From: Edaphobacter sp.
GTDB lineage: Bacteria > Acidobacteriota > Terriglobia > Terriglobales > Acidobacteriaceae
Direction of reading: 5' to 3'
Assembly (NCBI GenBank): GCA_025462755.1
Contig: JAOAPF010000400.1
Location: 1 to 45,137, forward strand
Length of the DNA stretch: 45,137 nucleotides
Shown: piece after piece, positions 34,984-44,049 of the stretch
Numbering within the stretch: the stretch's first letter is position 1
Layout: every line of letters starts with the position of its first letter
Notes under the pieces: generated by a model
Databases searched by the model: none
Told to the model about the DNA's origin: nothing
The model's input: only the letters and a program-made list of their open reading frames with translations
Translations under genes and position numbers: made by a program

Positions 34984-36234
34984 CTACTCAACGATGATCT
35001 GCGTCGGGTGCGATCCGTTCGCCACCGCCACCGCACACGTTGGCAATCCTGAGGACGGGAACGGAGTATTCTGCACCTGGCTCAAGCCGCCATTGTGGGG
35101 ATCGAGTTTCAGCGCAGAGACCGTGCTCGCAAGATTGTTGGAGCTGTATGCATAAATTCCCAGTGCAGGCTCGATCGTCACACAGGTCGGCGCTGTATCC
35201 ACCAACGTCGAGGCAGACCCGACAGACCCAACCGGTGTCCCGGACGCCACATCGATCGCATAGGCCCCCACGGTGCTGGAGGAGAAGTTTGCGACATACA
35301 GGAACTTGCCTCGGGGATCGATCGTAACTCCGACCGGAAAAATTCCCGTGGCAAATGGGCCGTTCGTCATCGGCACCAGCGAACCGTTATTGCCGACGAG
35401 ATTGCCATACAGCTGATTGGTCGCTTCGTCCGTGATATACACAAACCGCGCCGAAGGATCTTCCGCAATCGCGCTCGGTGTCGTTCCCGCCCCATAGCCG
35501 GTCGCTACGGTTTTACCGGTAGCATCCGTCGTAATCACCGTCCCAGGCGTCGGTGTCAGAGCACCTGTCGTCAGATTCTGCGAGAACCCGAGCACCGTCG
35601 CCTTGGGCGGAGCCTCCTGGTCCAGCACATATGCAAAGACCGCAGTGCCGCCTGCGGGCGGACGGCTCACCACAATCCCAACCGGATTATTTCCCACCTT
35701 GAGAGTGGAGGGCGTGCCCAGGCTGCCATCCCCATTGATCGGGAAGATCGTTACCCCGCCTGGCCCAGGCGAAGCAGGGGAGTACAACTGCTGCCCATTC
35801 GGTCCTAGCTGGTAGGTGAAAGTAACATAGAGAAATTTGCCCGCCGCGTCGATCGCAATCGCCGTCGCCATGCTGCCAGTCACGTTATACGTGTTCTGGA
35901 GATAAATCTTCCCGTCGGTTCCGATCGAATACTCCCCGACGGACGAATCGTCATGGTTTACGACATACAGGTTCAGCCCGTTCGGCGTGGCCACCAGAGT
36001 TACTGGATTGCGTCCTGCCTGAATCGGCGAATCCGCCAGAGGCGTCAGCGAACCGATCTGATAGTCCACCGCATACGCGCTCACGCCACCATTCGGTGAC
36101 GAGCCCGTGAGAGGTTTCGCCGTCGTCACGTACACATACGCCAGTACATAGTCGCGGCTGCACGCCGTTACGCTCACCAACGCCAAAGACAATATCGAGG
36201 CCAATGTTCCGCGGCCCAATTTATTCCACTTCAT
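34984..36234 (-). CDS. Lactonase-like beta-propeller lipoprotein
   Basis: A 416-residue lipoprotein: signal peptide with lipobox VTAC (Cys near residue 25), then about seven WD/YncE-like blades. Repeated phrases are PVTLVATPNGLNLYVVNHD, GKFLYVTF, ARFVYITDEATNQLYG, GVTIDPRGKFLYVANFSSST and GIYAYSSNNLASTVSALKLD, as in the lactonase/6-phosphogluconolactonase-like family. Most such lipoproteins have no known substrate and may bind or protect at the envelope. ATG at 36234 starts the signal peptide; a frame opening at 36306 was rejected. It is downstream of a paralogue with a 106-base gap, so the pair arose by duplication and may be co-transcribed. Confidence 0.85.
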   Translation of the reverse strand: MKWNKLGRGTLASILSLALVSVTACSRDYVLAYVYVTTAKPLTGSSPNGGVSAYAVDYQIGSLTPLADSPIQAGRNPVTLVATPNGLNLYVVNHDDSSVGEYSIGTDGKIYLQNTYNVTGSMATAIAIDAAGKFLYVTFTYQLGPNGQQLYSPASPGPGGVTIFPINGDGSLGTPSTLKVGNNPVGIVVSRPPAGGTAVFAYVLDQEAPPKATVLGFSQNLTTGALTPTPGTVITTDATGKTVATGYGAGTTPSAIAEDPSARFVYITDEATNQLYGNLVGNNGSLVPMTNGPFATGIFPVGVTIDPRGKFLYVANFSSSTVGAYAIDVASGTPVGSVGSASTLVDTAPTCVTIEPALGIYAYSSNNLASTVSALKLDPHNGGLSQVQNTPFPSSGLPTCAVAVANGSHPTQIIVE

Positions 36235-36339
36235 GCTTGCCTGACTCCGGGGCAAATCGTTTCCGCCCGCTCCTGCTATCCCGATGCTCAGGATTCGTGA
36301 CGACATCCTGTCCTGGTTCTCCAGCTGCCGTCCTGCCAG

Positions 36340-37650
36340 CTAGTCTACGTTGCCGCTTACTGCAAGGCATGTCGCCTGTCCTACCGCCGTAAAGGTCGAC
36401 CCTCGAGACAAGTTCGAGAGCTTGCCGGAGTTATTATCCAGCACCTTGCCCGTGACCGTCCCATCCCCATTCGACGTGTAAATGTACTGGTTCGAGGGAT
36501 CCTCCACCATGCACACCGGCCCTGCTCCGATAGGATAAGGATTGAGCGGTGCATCTGGAACAAACAGCAACGTCCCGTTGCTCTGAATCTGGAACGCCGA
36601 GATTGAGCTGTTAGGTGTGTTCGAGTTCGTCGAGGACTGATTCGCTACATACACAAATTTGCCCTTGCTGTCGACCAGCGTGTACACCGGGTTCGACGCT
36701 GGCGACAGATTCGCGGTAGGGCCGCCCGTAATCGTATTCAGCGAGCAGGCAGTACCCCCAACCGTGAACGGCAGGATCTGCCCAGGGGTGTTCTGGTTCA
36801 CCGGACCCGCATCGGTGATGTACACCGACGTGCCACCCGTAATGATCGATGTCGCACGTACCGCGCCCGAGTTGATCACCGAGTTTGTCGTCAGCGTCAG
36901 CTGCCCATTGCTTCCTGCGATGTAGGGAAACACCGTCTGATTTGCGTCCGAATTCAGCGTGAACACGCAACTGCCCGAGAGCGCCATCATCCGCGGCAGC
37001 GCGCCCACAGGGAAGTAAGTCAACTGCAGCCCGGTCGTCGGATCCTTGATCTGCTGGTTCTGCACCAGAGAGAGCCGACCCGTGCTCGAGTCGACGGAGA
37101 ACACCGTGATCTCGCCATAGCAGGGAAGCGCGGGCTGTCCTGCAACGGGAGGCTCAGGCTGCCCATTGGGTAAACACGCCGTGTTCGGCGCATATTGGTC
37201 CACGACATAAAGGAAATTGCCTGTACTATCGTGCGCCGCCCACACTGGAGTGCAGCCCTGAGACACGAAGTTCTGCTGAAATGTCAGCACACCCTGTCCG
37301 CCCACGGAAAACTCGGAGATTTGTCCACCGCCTGCGCCGCTCTGGCAAGCCGCGCCGCCGTTTGCATCTGTCTTTAGGCCGGTACCCTTATTGATCACAT
37401 AGAGGAAACGGCCACCTGGCTTCACAACCAGCGAAACCGGGTTCGTCCCGCCGGAGCCAAACGGCGAACCGGGAGGATTCGTCAGGTTTCCCGTGAACTG
37501 ATCGATCTTGAAAGCGGCGATCTGGTTGTATTGCGTTCCCAAGACCCACATGAACCCGATCGTGCCTCCACCGCACGCCGTCATGCCCAGACCCATCGCT
37601 ACGGACACTACCAAGGCCATTGAAACACGGCCAATCCTGCTCAACTTCAT
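36340..37650 (-). CDS. Lactonase-like beta-propeller lipoprotein
   Basis: A 436-residue paralogue of the next gene. The signal peptide ends in lipobox MTAC (Cys near residue 26), then blades with PVSLVVKPGGRFLYVINKG, GNFLYVVDQYAPN, SCVFTLNSDANQTVFPY, GKFVYVANQSSTNSN and NQYIYTSNGDGTVTG. Extra Cys pairs (for example LPCYG, GTACS) could form disulfides in the periplasm or outside the cell. AAGGAAGCGC just before the ATG supports the start. No catalytic residues can be assigned, so the lactonase name describes the fold only. Confidence 0.85.
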   Translation of the reverse strand: MKLSRIGRVSMALVVSVAMGLGMTACGGGTIGFMWVLGTQYNQIAAFKIDQFTGNLTNPPGSPFGSGGTNPVSLVVKPGGRFLYVINKGTGLKTDANGGAACQSGAGGGQISEFSVGGQGVLTFQQNFVSQGCTPVWAAHDSTGNFLYVVDQYAPNTACLPNGQPEPPVAGQPALPCYGEITVFSVDSSTGRLSLVQNQQIKDPTTGLQLTYFPVGALPRMMALSGSCVFTLNSDANQTVFPYIAGSNGQLTLTTNSVINSGAVRATSIITGGTSVYITDAGPVNQNTPGQILPFTVGGTACSLNTITGGPTANLSPASNPVYTLVDSKGKFVYVANQSSTNSNTPNSSISAFQIQSNGTLLFVPDAPLNPYPIGAGPVCMVEDPSNQYIYTSNGDGTVTGKVLDNNSGKLSNLSRGSTFTAVGQATCLAVSGNVD

Positions 37651-37861
37651 GCGCTTCCTTAATCCTCGCCAGTAGACGTTTTTCGCCTACCTTCTGCCGC
37701 GAGCAATTCTGTAGGGTACGATTCCTCTGGTTATTGTAGAAGCTGTCGCGACTTTGTGCCACTTGTCCCGTGCATTCTGATCAATCTAAAACACTCGGCC
37801 TGGCTCTTTAGACACAGTCACCGTTCGATTGTTACCCGCGATGGCCGCGCTCCGCGTAAAC

Positions 37862-37888
37862 AAAAAGGCCCAGGCCGAAGCCTGAACC
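37862..37888 (-). terminator. M13 peptidase terminator
   Basis: On the minus strand GGTTCAGGC-TTCG-GCCTGGGCC forms a 9-bp stem with two G-U pairs and a UUCG loop, then TTTTTG. It lies 34 bases after the stop. Confidence 0.75.
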
Positions 37889-37921
37889 CTTTCATCAGCC
37901 CCTCCCGTCAGCACTACGCTC

Positions 37922-39997
37922 TCACCAGACGCGGCACGAATTCACCGGCATCATCGGTTGGCCTACCTTACAGCCAAACGCCTTGCCGAACTCGTCGAAG
38001 TTCTGCACCGTGCCCTTCGTCCGCCACTCGCCTGTGCTGTGCGGATCCGTCTTCGCCAGCACACGCGCATTCTGCTCCGTCTGGTTCTGGCACCACACCT
38101 GTCCAAACGTGATGAAGAACCGTTGCGTCGGCGTGTAGTCATCCTTCTTGCCGTTCACGTAACCAGGCTCCGCACTCGGTTGGCCCTTGGCGAGCACCTC
38201 CTGCAGCGCCTGAAACGCAATCCGGATGCCGCCATTGTCGGCCGTATTCTCGCCGAGCGTCAGCTTGCCGTTGAGGTTCTGTCCCTCGGCAACCTTGAAG
38301 CCGTCATACTCCTTCGCCTCGCAGTCGGTCCGCTCCTTGAACTTTGCCAGATCCTCCGCCGTGAACCACTGCTTCACATTGCCCTTCGGATCATACTTCG
38401 ATCCCTGATCGTCGAACCCATGCGTCATCTCGTGGCCGATCACCACGCCGATCCCGCCGAAGTTCACCGCCGGGTCCATGCTGTTATCAAAAAACGGAGG
38501 CTGCAGAATGCCGGCAGGGAAGTTAATATCGTTGTTCGGTGGGCTGTAGTACGCGTTCACTGTCGGAGGCGTCATCCCCCACTCCTTCTCGTTCACCGGC
38601 TTGCCCAGCTTGCTGTAGTTGCGCCGCCGCTCAAACTCCGCGCTCCGCTCCATGTTGCCCAACGGATCGTCACGCTTCACCACCAGAGGGCTGTAGTCGC
38701 GCCAGTTCTCCGGATAGCCGATCTTGTTGCGGATGGCATCCAGCTTTGTCTTCGCCTCCGCTTTGGTCGCATCGCTCATCCACGGCAGTTGCTGAATGTC
38801 CTGACCCAGAGCTCTCTCGAGCGCCGCCACCAGCTTATCCATGTTCGCCTTCGCGTCCGGCGGGAAGTTCTGCTTCACCCAATCCTGACCGACAGCCTCG
38901 CCCAGTGCCTGGTCTGTCGCCCGCGTGCACCGCTTCCACCGCGGCGTCTGCTCCTTCTGGCCATTCAAAGTCGCCGAGAAGAAGTTGAAGTTCTCATCGA
39001 CGAAAGGCTTCGACAGCGCAGGCGCGGCTAACCGCAGCGCATGCCACCGCAGGTAGCTCTTGATCGAATCCACGCTCGCCAAATCGATCTCCGCATTCAT
39101 CGCTGTGAAGAAGGTTGGCGTCGCCACATTCAGCGTCTTGAACTCACCAATCTTGATCCCCTTCACATAAGCATTCCAGTTGTAGTCCGGAGACAGAGCC
39201 TGCAACTCCGCAAGCGTCATGATGTGGTACCGCTTCGCCGGGTCTCGCAACTCTACCCGGTCAATCGCTCCCTTGGCCAGCGCCGTCTCGATCGACATCA
39301 CGCTCTTGCCCTCTTCCGCTGCCCTTTCCGGAGAATCGCCCGACAGCACAAACATCTTCGTCACGTGCTCGACATACTGCTCACGCAGCTTCTGACTCCG
39401 CGGACTCTCATCGATGTAGTACGAACGGTCCGGCAGCGTAAGCCCGCCCTGTCCCGCGTTCACAATCTGGCTGCTCGAATCCTTCTGGTCCTGTTGCACG
39501 CCGAGCTGAAAGAACGTGCCCACCGCATATTTGTTCTGCAACTCCGCCACCATCGCCGACAACTGTTTCTTATCCTCGAGCGAGGCGATCGTCTTCATCA
39601 CCGGCTCCACCGGCTTCGCGCCCAGTTCGTCCGCCAGGTCCACATTCATGCATGCGGCAAAATAATCGCCATACTTCTTCTCGAGCGGCGTCTTCGGAGC
39701 ATCGGCCGCAGCCTTGAGTTCCTCGTACAGCAGATAGTTGTTCCGCTCCGCCAGCTCATTGAATCGTCCCCAGCGCGACTGGTCCGCCGGAATCGGATTC
39801 TTCTTCAGCCAGTTCCCGCAGGCGTACTGATAAAAGTCGACACAAGGGTCCGCCGTCTTATCGATCGCGGAGAGGTCGAAGATAATGGGCTTCTTCGGCT
39901 CCGACGTAGGTCCAGCCGCCATATCCGATCCAATAAACGTCTGCCCCACGCACATCCCCGTGGACAGAACCACAAAACCAGCGAGACACTTCAACAT
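37922..39997 (-). CDS. M13 family (neprilysin-like) zinc metallopeptidase
   Basis: A 691-residue exported endopeptidase. The N-terminus is a signal peptide (LKCLAGFVVLSTGMCVG). The M13 N-terminal domain starts with KTADPCVDFYQYACGNWLKK. The catalytic domain has AYYSPPNNDINFPAGILQPP, the zinc site VIGHEMTHGFDDQGS (about residues 518-532), the third ligand in LGENTADNGG (about 579) and the C-terminal CRVW found in the family. It cleaves peptides on the N-side of hydrophobic residues. ATG at 39997 follows GAGGAGGG; the earlier frame start at 40042 was rejected. It is monocistronic, with its own terminator. Confidence 0.95.
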   Translation of the reverse strand: MLKCLAGFVVLSTGMCVGQTFIGSDMAAGPTSEPKKPIIFDLSAIDKTADPCVDFYQYACGNWLKKNPIPADQSRWGRFNELAERNNYLLYEELKAAADAPKTPLEKKYGDYFAACMNVDLADELGAKPVEPVMKTIASLEDKKQLSAMVAELQNKYAVGTFFQLGVQQDQKDSSSQIVNAGQGGLTLPDRSYYIDESPRSQKLREQYVEHVTKMFVLSGDSPERAAEEGKSVMSIETALAKGAIDRVELRDPAKRYHIMTLAELQALSPDYNWNAYVKGIKIGEFKTLNVATPTFFTAMNAEIDLASVDSIKSYLRWHALRLAAPALSKPFVDENFNFFSATLNGQKEQTPRWKRCTRATDQALGEAVGQDWVKQNFPPDAKANMDKLVAALERALGQDIQQLPWMSDATKAEAKTKLDAIRNKIGYPENWRDYSPLVVKRDDPLGNMERSAEFERRRNYSKLGKPVNEKEWGMTPPTVNAYYSPPNNDINFPAGILQPPFFDNSMDPAVNFGGIGVVIGHEMTHGFDDQGSKYDPKGNVKQWFTAEDLAKFKERTDCEAKEYDGFKVAEGQNLNGKLTLGENTADNGGIRIAFQALQEVLAKGQPSAEPGYVNGKKDDYTPTQRFFITFGQVWCQNQTEQNARVLAKTDPHSTGEWRTKGTVQNFDEFGKAFGCKVGQPMMPVNSCRVW

Positions 39998-40138
39998 CAC
40001 GGCCCTCCTCGAAATGCAAACTCGGTAAAAAATCTCTCTCAACGGAGAGCGGCTACGCTCTCACCTGAACGCCGAGATATTTGAGATATTACGAAGACGA
40101 GACACCCTATCACAAAGTTTCGCTTACCGGGCCAATGC

Positions 40139-40172
40139 AAAAAGCGGGCCCAGGCCGAAGCCCGAAACCCGC
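40139..40172 (-). terminator. MCE gene terminator
   Basis: On the minus strand GCGGGTTTCGGGC-TTCG-GCCTGGGCCCGC forms a long stem with a UUCG loop and some mismatch, followed by TTTTT. It is 31 bases after the stop of the MCE gene. Confidence 0.75.
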
Positions 40173-40202
40173 CGCAGAATCAATGCTCTGTTTCCCAATT
40201 CC

Positions 40203-41288
40203 CTAGAAAATCTTCAGATGGATCGTTAAGTACTTCTTCGGATCGCTCCGGATCGTCGTCACCAGATCCGTGCTCGCCGTCAGCAGCTTGTTGAGATTTG
40301 TGTGCACCGAATCGTCGGTCGCCAGTTTGCCCAGCGTCCCTTTCCCCTCATTGATGCCCGACACCAATGTATTCACCTGGGCCAGCGTATTGCTCAGGTC
40401 CTGCCGGAACTTCGGATCCTTCAGCATCAATCCCAGCCCGCCCTTACCCGCGTCCGCGTCCGCCATGATCGAGTTCGCATGTACCACTGTCGAGTTCAGG
40501 TTCTTGTACAGCGCGTCGTCCTTCAACAGCATTCCCGCCGTACCCTTGCCCGAGCTCACCGAATCCGCGATCCCCTGCAGCTTCGCAACCGTGTCATTCA
40601 GCCGGTCGTACAACGTATCGTCGGTCATCAGCTTGCCGATCGAGCCGCGCCCGGCATTAAGATTTTTTTCCAGCTTCAACAGCTCATCGACCGTGTTATT
40701 CGCCTTGTTGTAGAGGTCTGGATTGTTAATCAACTGCCCGACTGAGCCCTTGCCCGACTGAATGTTGTCAACAATCACGTTCATCTTCGCCAGAATCACA
40801 TTCAGGCTCTCGATCGTTCCCTGGCTGGCCTTCACGACATCGGTCAGGCTCGGTGTCTCCGTCGTCTTCAAGACGTCGCCGTCCTGCAGCGGCGGCCCGA
40901 CAGCAAACTGGCTGTTGATGTCGATCACCGTATCGCCCAGCACTCCCACCGTAGACAGCGAAGCCTTCGAATCCTTCTTCAAGCCGGCCGCGTACTTCTC
41001 GTCAATCTTCATCACGACCTTCACCGGCGTCAGCTTCCGTTCAGGCGAATTGTCGATCGTCACCGTCTTCACCGTGCCGATCGTCACCCCCTGCAGATTC
41101 ACCGCCGCGCCGGTCTTCAGCCCTGCCGAGTTCTCGAAGTACGTCACCACCGTCAACTTATGTGTCAGAATCCCCAGCCCCGAAGAGCTCGTCATCAGGA
41201 ATAGCAGCGCCACCAGGATCACAGTTGAAATCAGTACAATCACGCCGACCTTCAACTGCGACCATCGCACCTCCTGCTGGCTGGGCAT
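40203..41288 (-). CDS. MCE/MlaD family protein with 34-residue repeats
   Basis: A 361-residue membrane-anchored periplasmic protein: one membrane helix (about 13-33), an MCE domain (about 40-145, with FENSAGLKTGAAVNLQGVTI and GVLGDTVIDIN), then a helical tail with five repeats whose G-K/R-G motifs fall at residues 179, 213, 247, 281 and 315, exactly 34 apart. MCE proteins form hexameric rings that shuttle lipids between membranes, usually with MlaE/MlaF-type permease and ATPase. Neither is adjacent, so this is an orphan or its partners are elsewhere. GGAGAGCT precedes the ATG. The neighbours are an M13 peptidase and acpS. Confidence 0.9.
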   Translation of the reverse strand: MPSQQEVRWSQLKVGVIVLISTVILVALLFLMTSSSGLGILTHKLTVVTYFENSAGLKTGAAVNLQGVTIGTVKTVTIDNSPERKLTPVKVVMKIDEKYAAGLKKDSKASLSTVGVLGDTVIDINSQFAVGPPLQDGDVLKTTETPSLTDVVKASQGTIESLNVILAKMNVIVDNIQSGKGSVGQLINNPDLYNKANNTVDELLKLEKNLNAGRGSIGKLMTDDTLYDRLNDTVAKLQGIADSVSSGKGTAGMLLKDDALYKNLNSTVVHANSIMADADAGKGGLGLMLKDPKFRQDLSNTLAQVNTLVSGINEGKGTLGKLATDDSVHTNLNKLLTASTDLVTTIRSDPKKYLTIHLKIF

Positions 41289-41535
41289 AGCTCTCCTTTG
41301 AATCCTGTTTCACAAAAAATCCAACCGCACGGCGTCCCATCCGCCGCGACCAGCCATTCGACACAAGCAGGTTGCCAGTAATTGAGAGAATACATTACCT
41401 CCCAACCCGTTCCGCCACAAAACCCATCACCAATCACCTTGCTGGGAAAGTACTTTGTCATCAATGGATGCGGAACTCCCGCCTTTGGTTTCAAGCTCCG
41501 TAGCCCGGTCCCGCCCCGTCTTCACTCCTCAGCCC

Positions 41536-41916
41536 TCAGTCCTCCGTCACCACCACCGCCAGGGCCAGTTCCCGGCTATGCGTCAGGCTCAATTGAATCC
41601 TTCTCACTCCCATCGCCTCGGCCAGCTCTGCCGCCCGTCCACTCAGGTGCAGCGTAGGCCGCCCGCTCGCCTCGCGCCGCACCTCAAACTCCTTCCAACT
41701 CACCCCGCGGCTGATTCCCGTCCCCAGCGCCTTTGCCCCCGCCTCCTTGGCCGCAAACCGCGCTGCGAAGCTCTCCGCCGCATTCTTCTTCTTGCGCTGG
41801 CAGTAAGCAATCTCTCCCGGCGTAAAGACGCGCTCCAGAAATCGTTCGCCAAACCGATCGATACTCTCCTGCACCCGCTTGGTCTCCATCAAATCCGTCC
41901 CTAATCCCAGCACCAT
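41536..41916 (-). CDS. acpS: Holo-[acyl-carrier-protein] synthase
   Basis: AcpS transfers 4'-phosphopantetheine from CoA to acyl carrier protein, making it active for fatty-acid synthesis. The 126-residue protein fits the family. The N-terminal GLGTDLMETKRVQ holds the magnesium-binding Asp. The second motif FAARFAAKEAGAKALGTG holds the Glu and Lys. RIQLSLTHSRELALAVVV closes the domain. The ATG at 41916 gives the canonical short N-terminus. It is separated from the MCE gene by 247 bases, so a shared transcript is uncertain. Confidence 0.95.
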   Translation of the reverse strand: MVLGLGTDLMETKRVQESIDRFGERFLERVFTPGEIAYCQRKKKNAAESFAARFAAKEAGAKALGTGISRGVSWKEFEVRREASGRPTLHLSGRAAELAEAMGVRRIQLSLTHSRELALAVVVTED

Positions 41917-42141
41917 GCCAAACCTCGCACTTCCATCCTCCTACACCTGCTGTCCCAATGACACACAATCCGGCCGCCAAAGCCGGGATTTCAACAGTCC
42001 ATTAGCGACAAAACCAATAGTTACAGCACCATAACCCGCTGGTCACATGACCACAGTACCGGTCTGCACCTCTCACGCTTAGCCCTCATTCTCCGATGAA
42101 CACGTTAACGGCAATCAACCCAGCCGCGGAGGCCCACACCT

Positions 42142-42501
42142 ATGCAATTGCTCGACATCCAGGGCTTCAGCTACGAAGAGCGCCACGGCTTCCTTCCCAC
42201 CCTCACCTCCGCCTTCGCCGACTGTGGCGGCTGGATCGCCGACCGCAAAACCCTCTCCCCCTCCACCATGGAGTTCCGCATCGAAATCCAGCTCCGCGCG
42301 GTCATCGAGCTCTACTCCTCCATCATCGCCTCCGGCCTCGAACTCACCCGGTCCGGACATCTCGGCCTCACCCATCTCTGCATCTGCCGCAAAAATCTCT
42401 CCGCGCCTGCCGATCTCGGCCAACTCGTCACCATCCGCATCGAAGTCAGCTTCCTCGAAGACGCAACCCTCCAGTCCGTCTTCGCCAAACCCCCGGCCTG
42501 A
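42142..42501 (+). CDS. Conserved-looking hypothetical protein
   Basis: A 119-residue soluble protein that I do not recognise. It begins LLDIQGFSYEERHGFLPTL, has a central Cys-Gly-Gly-Trp (DCGGWIADRK) and alternating beta/alpha pattern (FRIEIQLRAVIELYSSIIAS, then TIRIEVSFLED), compatible with a small ferredoxin-like or ACT-like alpha/beta fold. GGAGG lies 9 bases before the ATG and codon use matches the neighbours, which supports a real gene. No operon partner is evident. Confidence 0.6.
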   Translation: MQLLDIQGFSYEERHGFLPTLTSAFADCGGWIADRKTLSPSTMEFRIEIQLRAVIELYSSIIASGLELTRSGHLGLTHLCICRKNLSAPADLGQLVTIRIEVSFLEDATLQSVFAKPPA

Positions 42502-42540
42502 CTCCACTGCGGCTACGTGTCTCCTTGAATCATCAAGACA

Positions 42541-42592
42541 TTTGTCATTTCGAACGAAGCGCAACGCCGTGGAGAAATCCGCTTCTCTACCC
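42541..42592. repeat. Dispersed intergenic repeat fragment
   Basis: The stretch TTTGTCATTTCGAACGAAGC, continuing through GTGGAGAAATCCGCTTCTCT, matches in style the GTCATTTCGA...GTGGAGAAATC repeats that I recall as frequent between acidobacterial genes. Only one copy is in this window, so the repeat status rests on recall. Confidence 0.4.
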
Positions 42593-42604
42593 ATACTCCC
42601 CAAC

Positions 42605-43198
42605 CTACCGCCCCAGCGCCACCACGGTCTTCCGGTGCAGCAAACTATCCGAGTCCCCAATCACCAGCACCCCGGGCTGCCATCGCCCATGTGTCAACAC
42701 CAACCCGAACCCCGACGCATCCGCCGCAACCTTGAACACCGGCTCGCTCACCACCGAATCTCCTCCCGCCACCCTCGCTGTCAATTCCACCCCATTCACC
42801 CCATGCGACATCTCCCACCGCCTGCCCTGCTCGTCCACCAGATAAGCCCGAATCAACCGGTCACTCTGCGCCTTCCGCCCCTTATTCGTCACCCGCACCG
42901 ACACCCGCAACAGCCGCCGCCCATCCCGAATCAGGAACCCCGGAACCTCCTCTCCCCGAATCACCATAAAGCACAAGTCACCGAAGCACTGCGGCTCTCC
43001 CATCGCCACCACTCTCCGCTGCTGCCCCAGCGAAATCCCAATCACCGCACACAGATAAACGACCCAAACCACCACCAGCCACGCTAAGCCCCGCCGTATT
43101 CTCTGCCGCTCTCCACGCCCCACCGACACCCCCACTCCTATAACCCCAATCGCCGTCCACCCAACCAGCCCCAGCAACAAAATCTCCGTCGCCTTCAT
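42605..43198 (-). CDS. Membrane protein with DUF4352-like domain
   Basis: About 197 residues: two N-terminal membrane segments (TEILLLGLVGWTAIGVIGVG and GLAWLVVVWVVYLCAVIGI), then a periplasmic Ig-like domain with CFGDLCF, LLRVSVRVTNKGRKAQ, YLVDEQGRRWEMS and FKVAADASGFGLVLTHG. The pattern resembles DUF4352/telomeric-repeat-like extracellular domains, common on bacterial membrane proteins of unknown role. The start at 43198 was preferred over 43216, as it begins at the first hydrophobic segment after GGGGTGGG. It is divergent from the ATPase gene. Confidence 0.6.
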   Translation of the reverse strand: MKATEILLLGLVGWTAIGVIGVGVSVGRGERQRIRRGLAWLVVVWVVYLCAVIGISLGQQRRVVAMGEPQCFGDLCFMVIRGEEVPGFLIRDGRRLLRVSVRVTNKGRKAQSDRLIRAYLVDEQGRRWEMSHGVNGVELTARVAGGDSVVSEPVFKVAADASGFGLVLTHGRWQPGVLVIGDSDSLLHRKTVVALGR

Positions 43199-43239
43199 CC
43201 CACCCCATTCCCACATTCACGATAGACTTGAGATACCGA

Positions 43240-44049
43240 ATGCCTTCTCATTCTTCCACGTTGCCCGCCAATCCCGACCCGCACTCTGCGTCATTGCCTC
43301 CTCACTCTTCCATGTTGCCCGCCACCCCGAGTCCAGACCTCGCCCCCTCGCCAATCATCCTCGCCCGAGACCTCGGTAAAACCTACCGCTCCGGCAAACT
43401 CGAGGTCCCCGCCCTCCGGAACGTCAACTTTGCCATCACCCCCGGCGAGTTCGTCGCAATCGTCGGCCCCTCCGGCTCTGGCAAATCCACTCTCTTCTAC
43501 ATCCTCGGCGGCCTTACCAACGCCACCACCGGCTCCGTCCTCATCGATGGCACCGACTTCGCAAAGCTCACCGACGCCGAACGCACCAAAATGCGCCGCG
43601 CCAAGATCGGCTTCATCTTCCAGCGCTTCAACCTCCTCCCCACCCTCTCCGCCATGGGCAACATAGAGATAGCCCACGACATCGCCACCCTGGGCGCGCC
43701 CACCAAAAGAGAACTCGACAAGCCCCTCCTCGATCACCTCACCGAAATGCTCGGCATCCAGGGCCGCCTCGATCACCGCCCCAACGAGTTATCCGGAGGC
43801 GAGCAGCAGCGCGTAGCCATCGCCCGAGCCCTAATCAACCGCCCCGCCATCGTCCTCGCCGACGAGCCCACCGGCAATCTCGACACCAAAAACTCCGACG
43901 CCGTCCTCAAGATGCTCCGCCAATCCAGCCGCGAGCTCAACCAGACCGTCCTCATGATCACCCACAACCCCGAAGCCGCCCAGATCGCCGACCGCATCCT
44001 CCACATGCGCGACGGCGAGATCACCCACATCGAAGACGGCCGGCGCTAG
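43240..44049 (+). CDS. ABC transporter ATPase, LolD/MacB type
   Basis: A 269-residue ATPase. After a Pro/Ser-rich N-terminal extension of about 38 residues comes the nucleotide-binding domain: Walker A GPSGSGKST, LGGLTNATTGSVLIDG, Q-loop FIFQRFNLLPTLSAMGNIE, signature LSGGEQQRVAIARAL, Walker B IVLADEPTGNLD and H-loop MITHN. This fits the LolD/MacB/FtsE group, which energises FtsX-type permeases. No permease is adjacent; the solo permease at 15,668 is a possible partner. The extension contains an imperfect 54-base duplication. A later ATG at 43312 would remove most of it. The stop TAG is part of a MITE-like inverted repeat. Confidence 0.9.
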   Translation: MPSHSSTLPANPDPHSASLPPHSSMLPATPSPDLAPSPIILARDLGKTYRSGKLEVPALRNVNFAITPGEFVAIVGPSGSGKSTLFYILGGLTNATTGSVLIDGTDFAKLTDAERTKMRRAKIGFIFQRFNLLPTLSAMGNIEIAHDIATLGAPTKRELDKPLLDHLTEMLGIQGRLDHRPNELSGGEQQRVAIARALINRPAIVLADEPTGNLDTKNSDAVLKMLRQSSRELNQTVLMITHNPEAAQIADRILHMRDGEITHIEDGRR

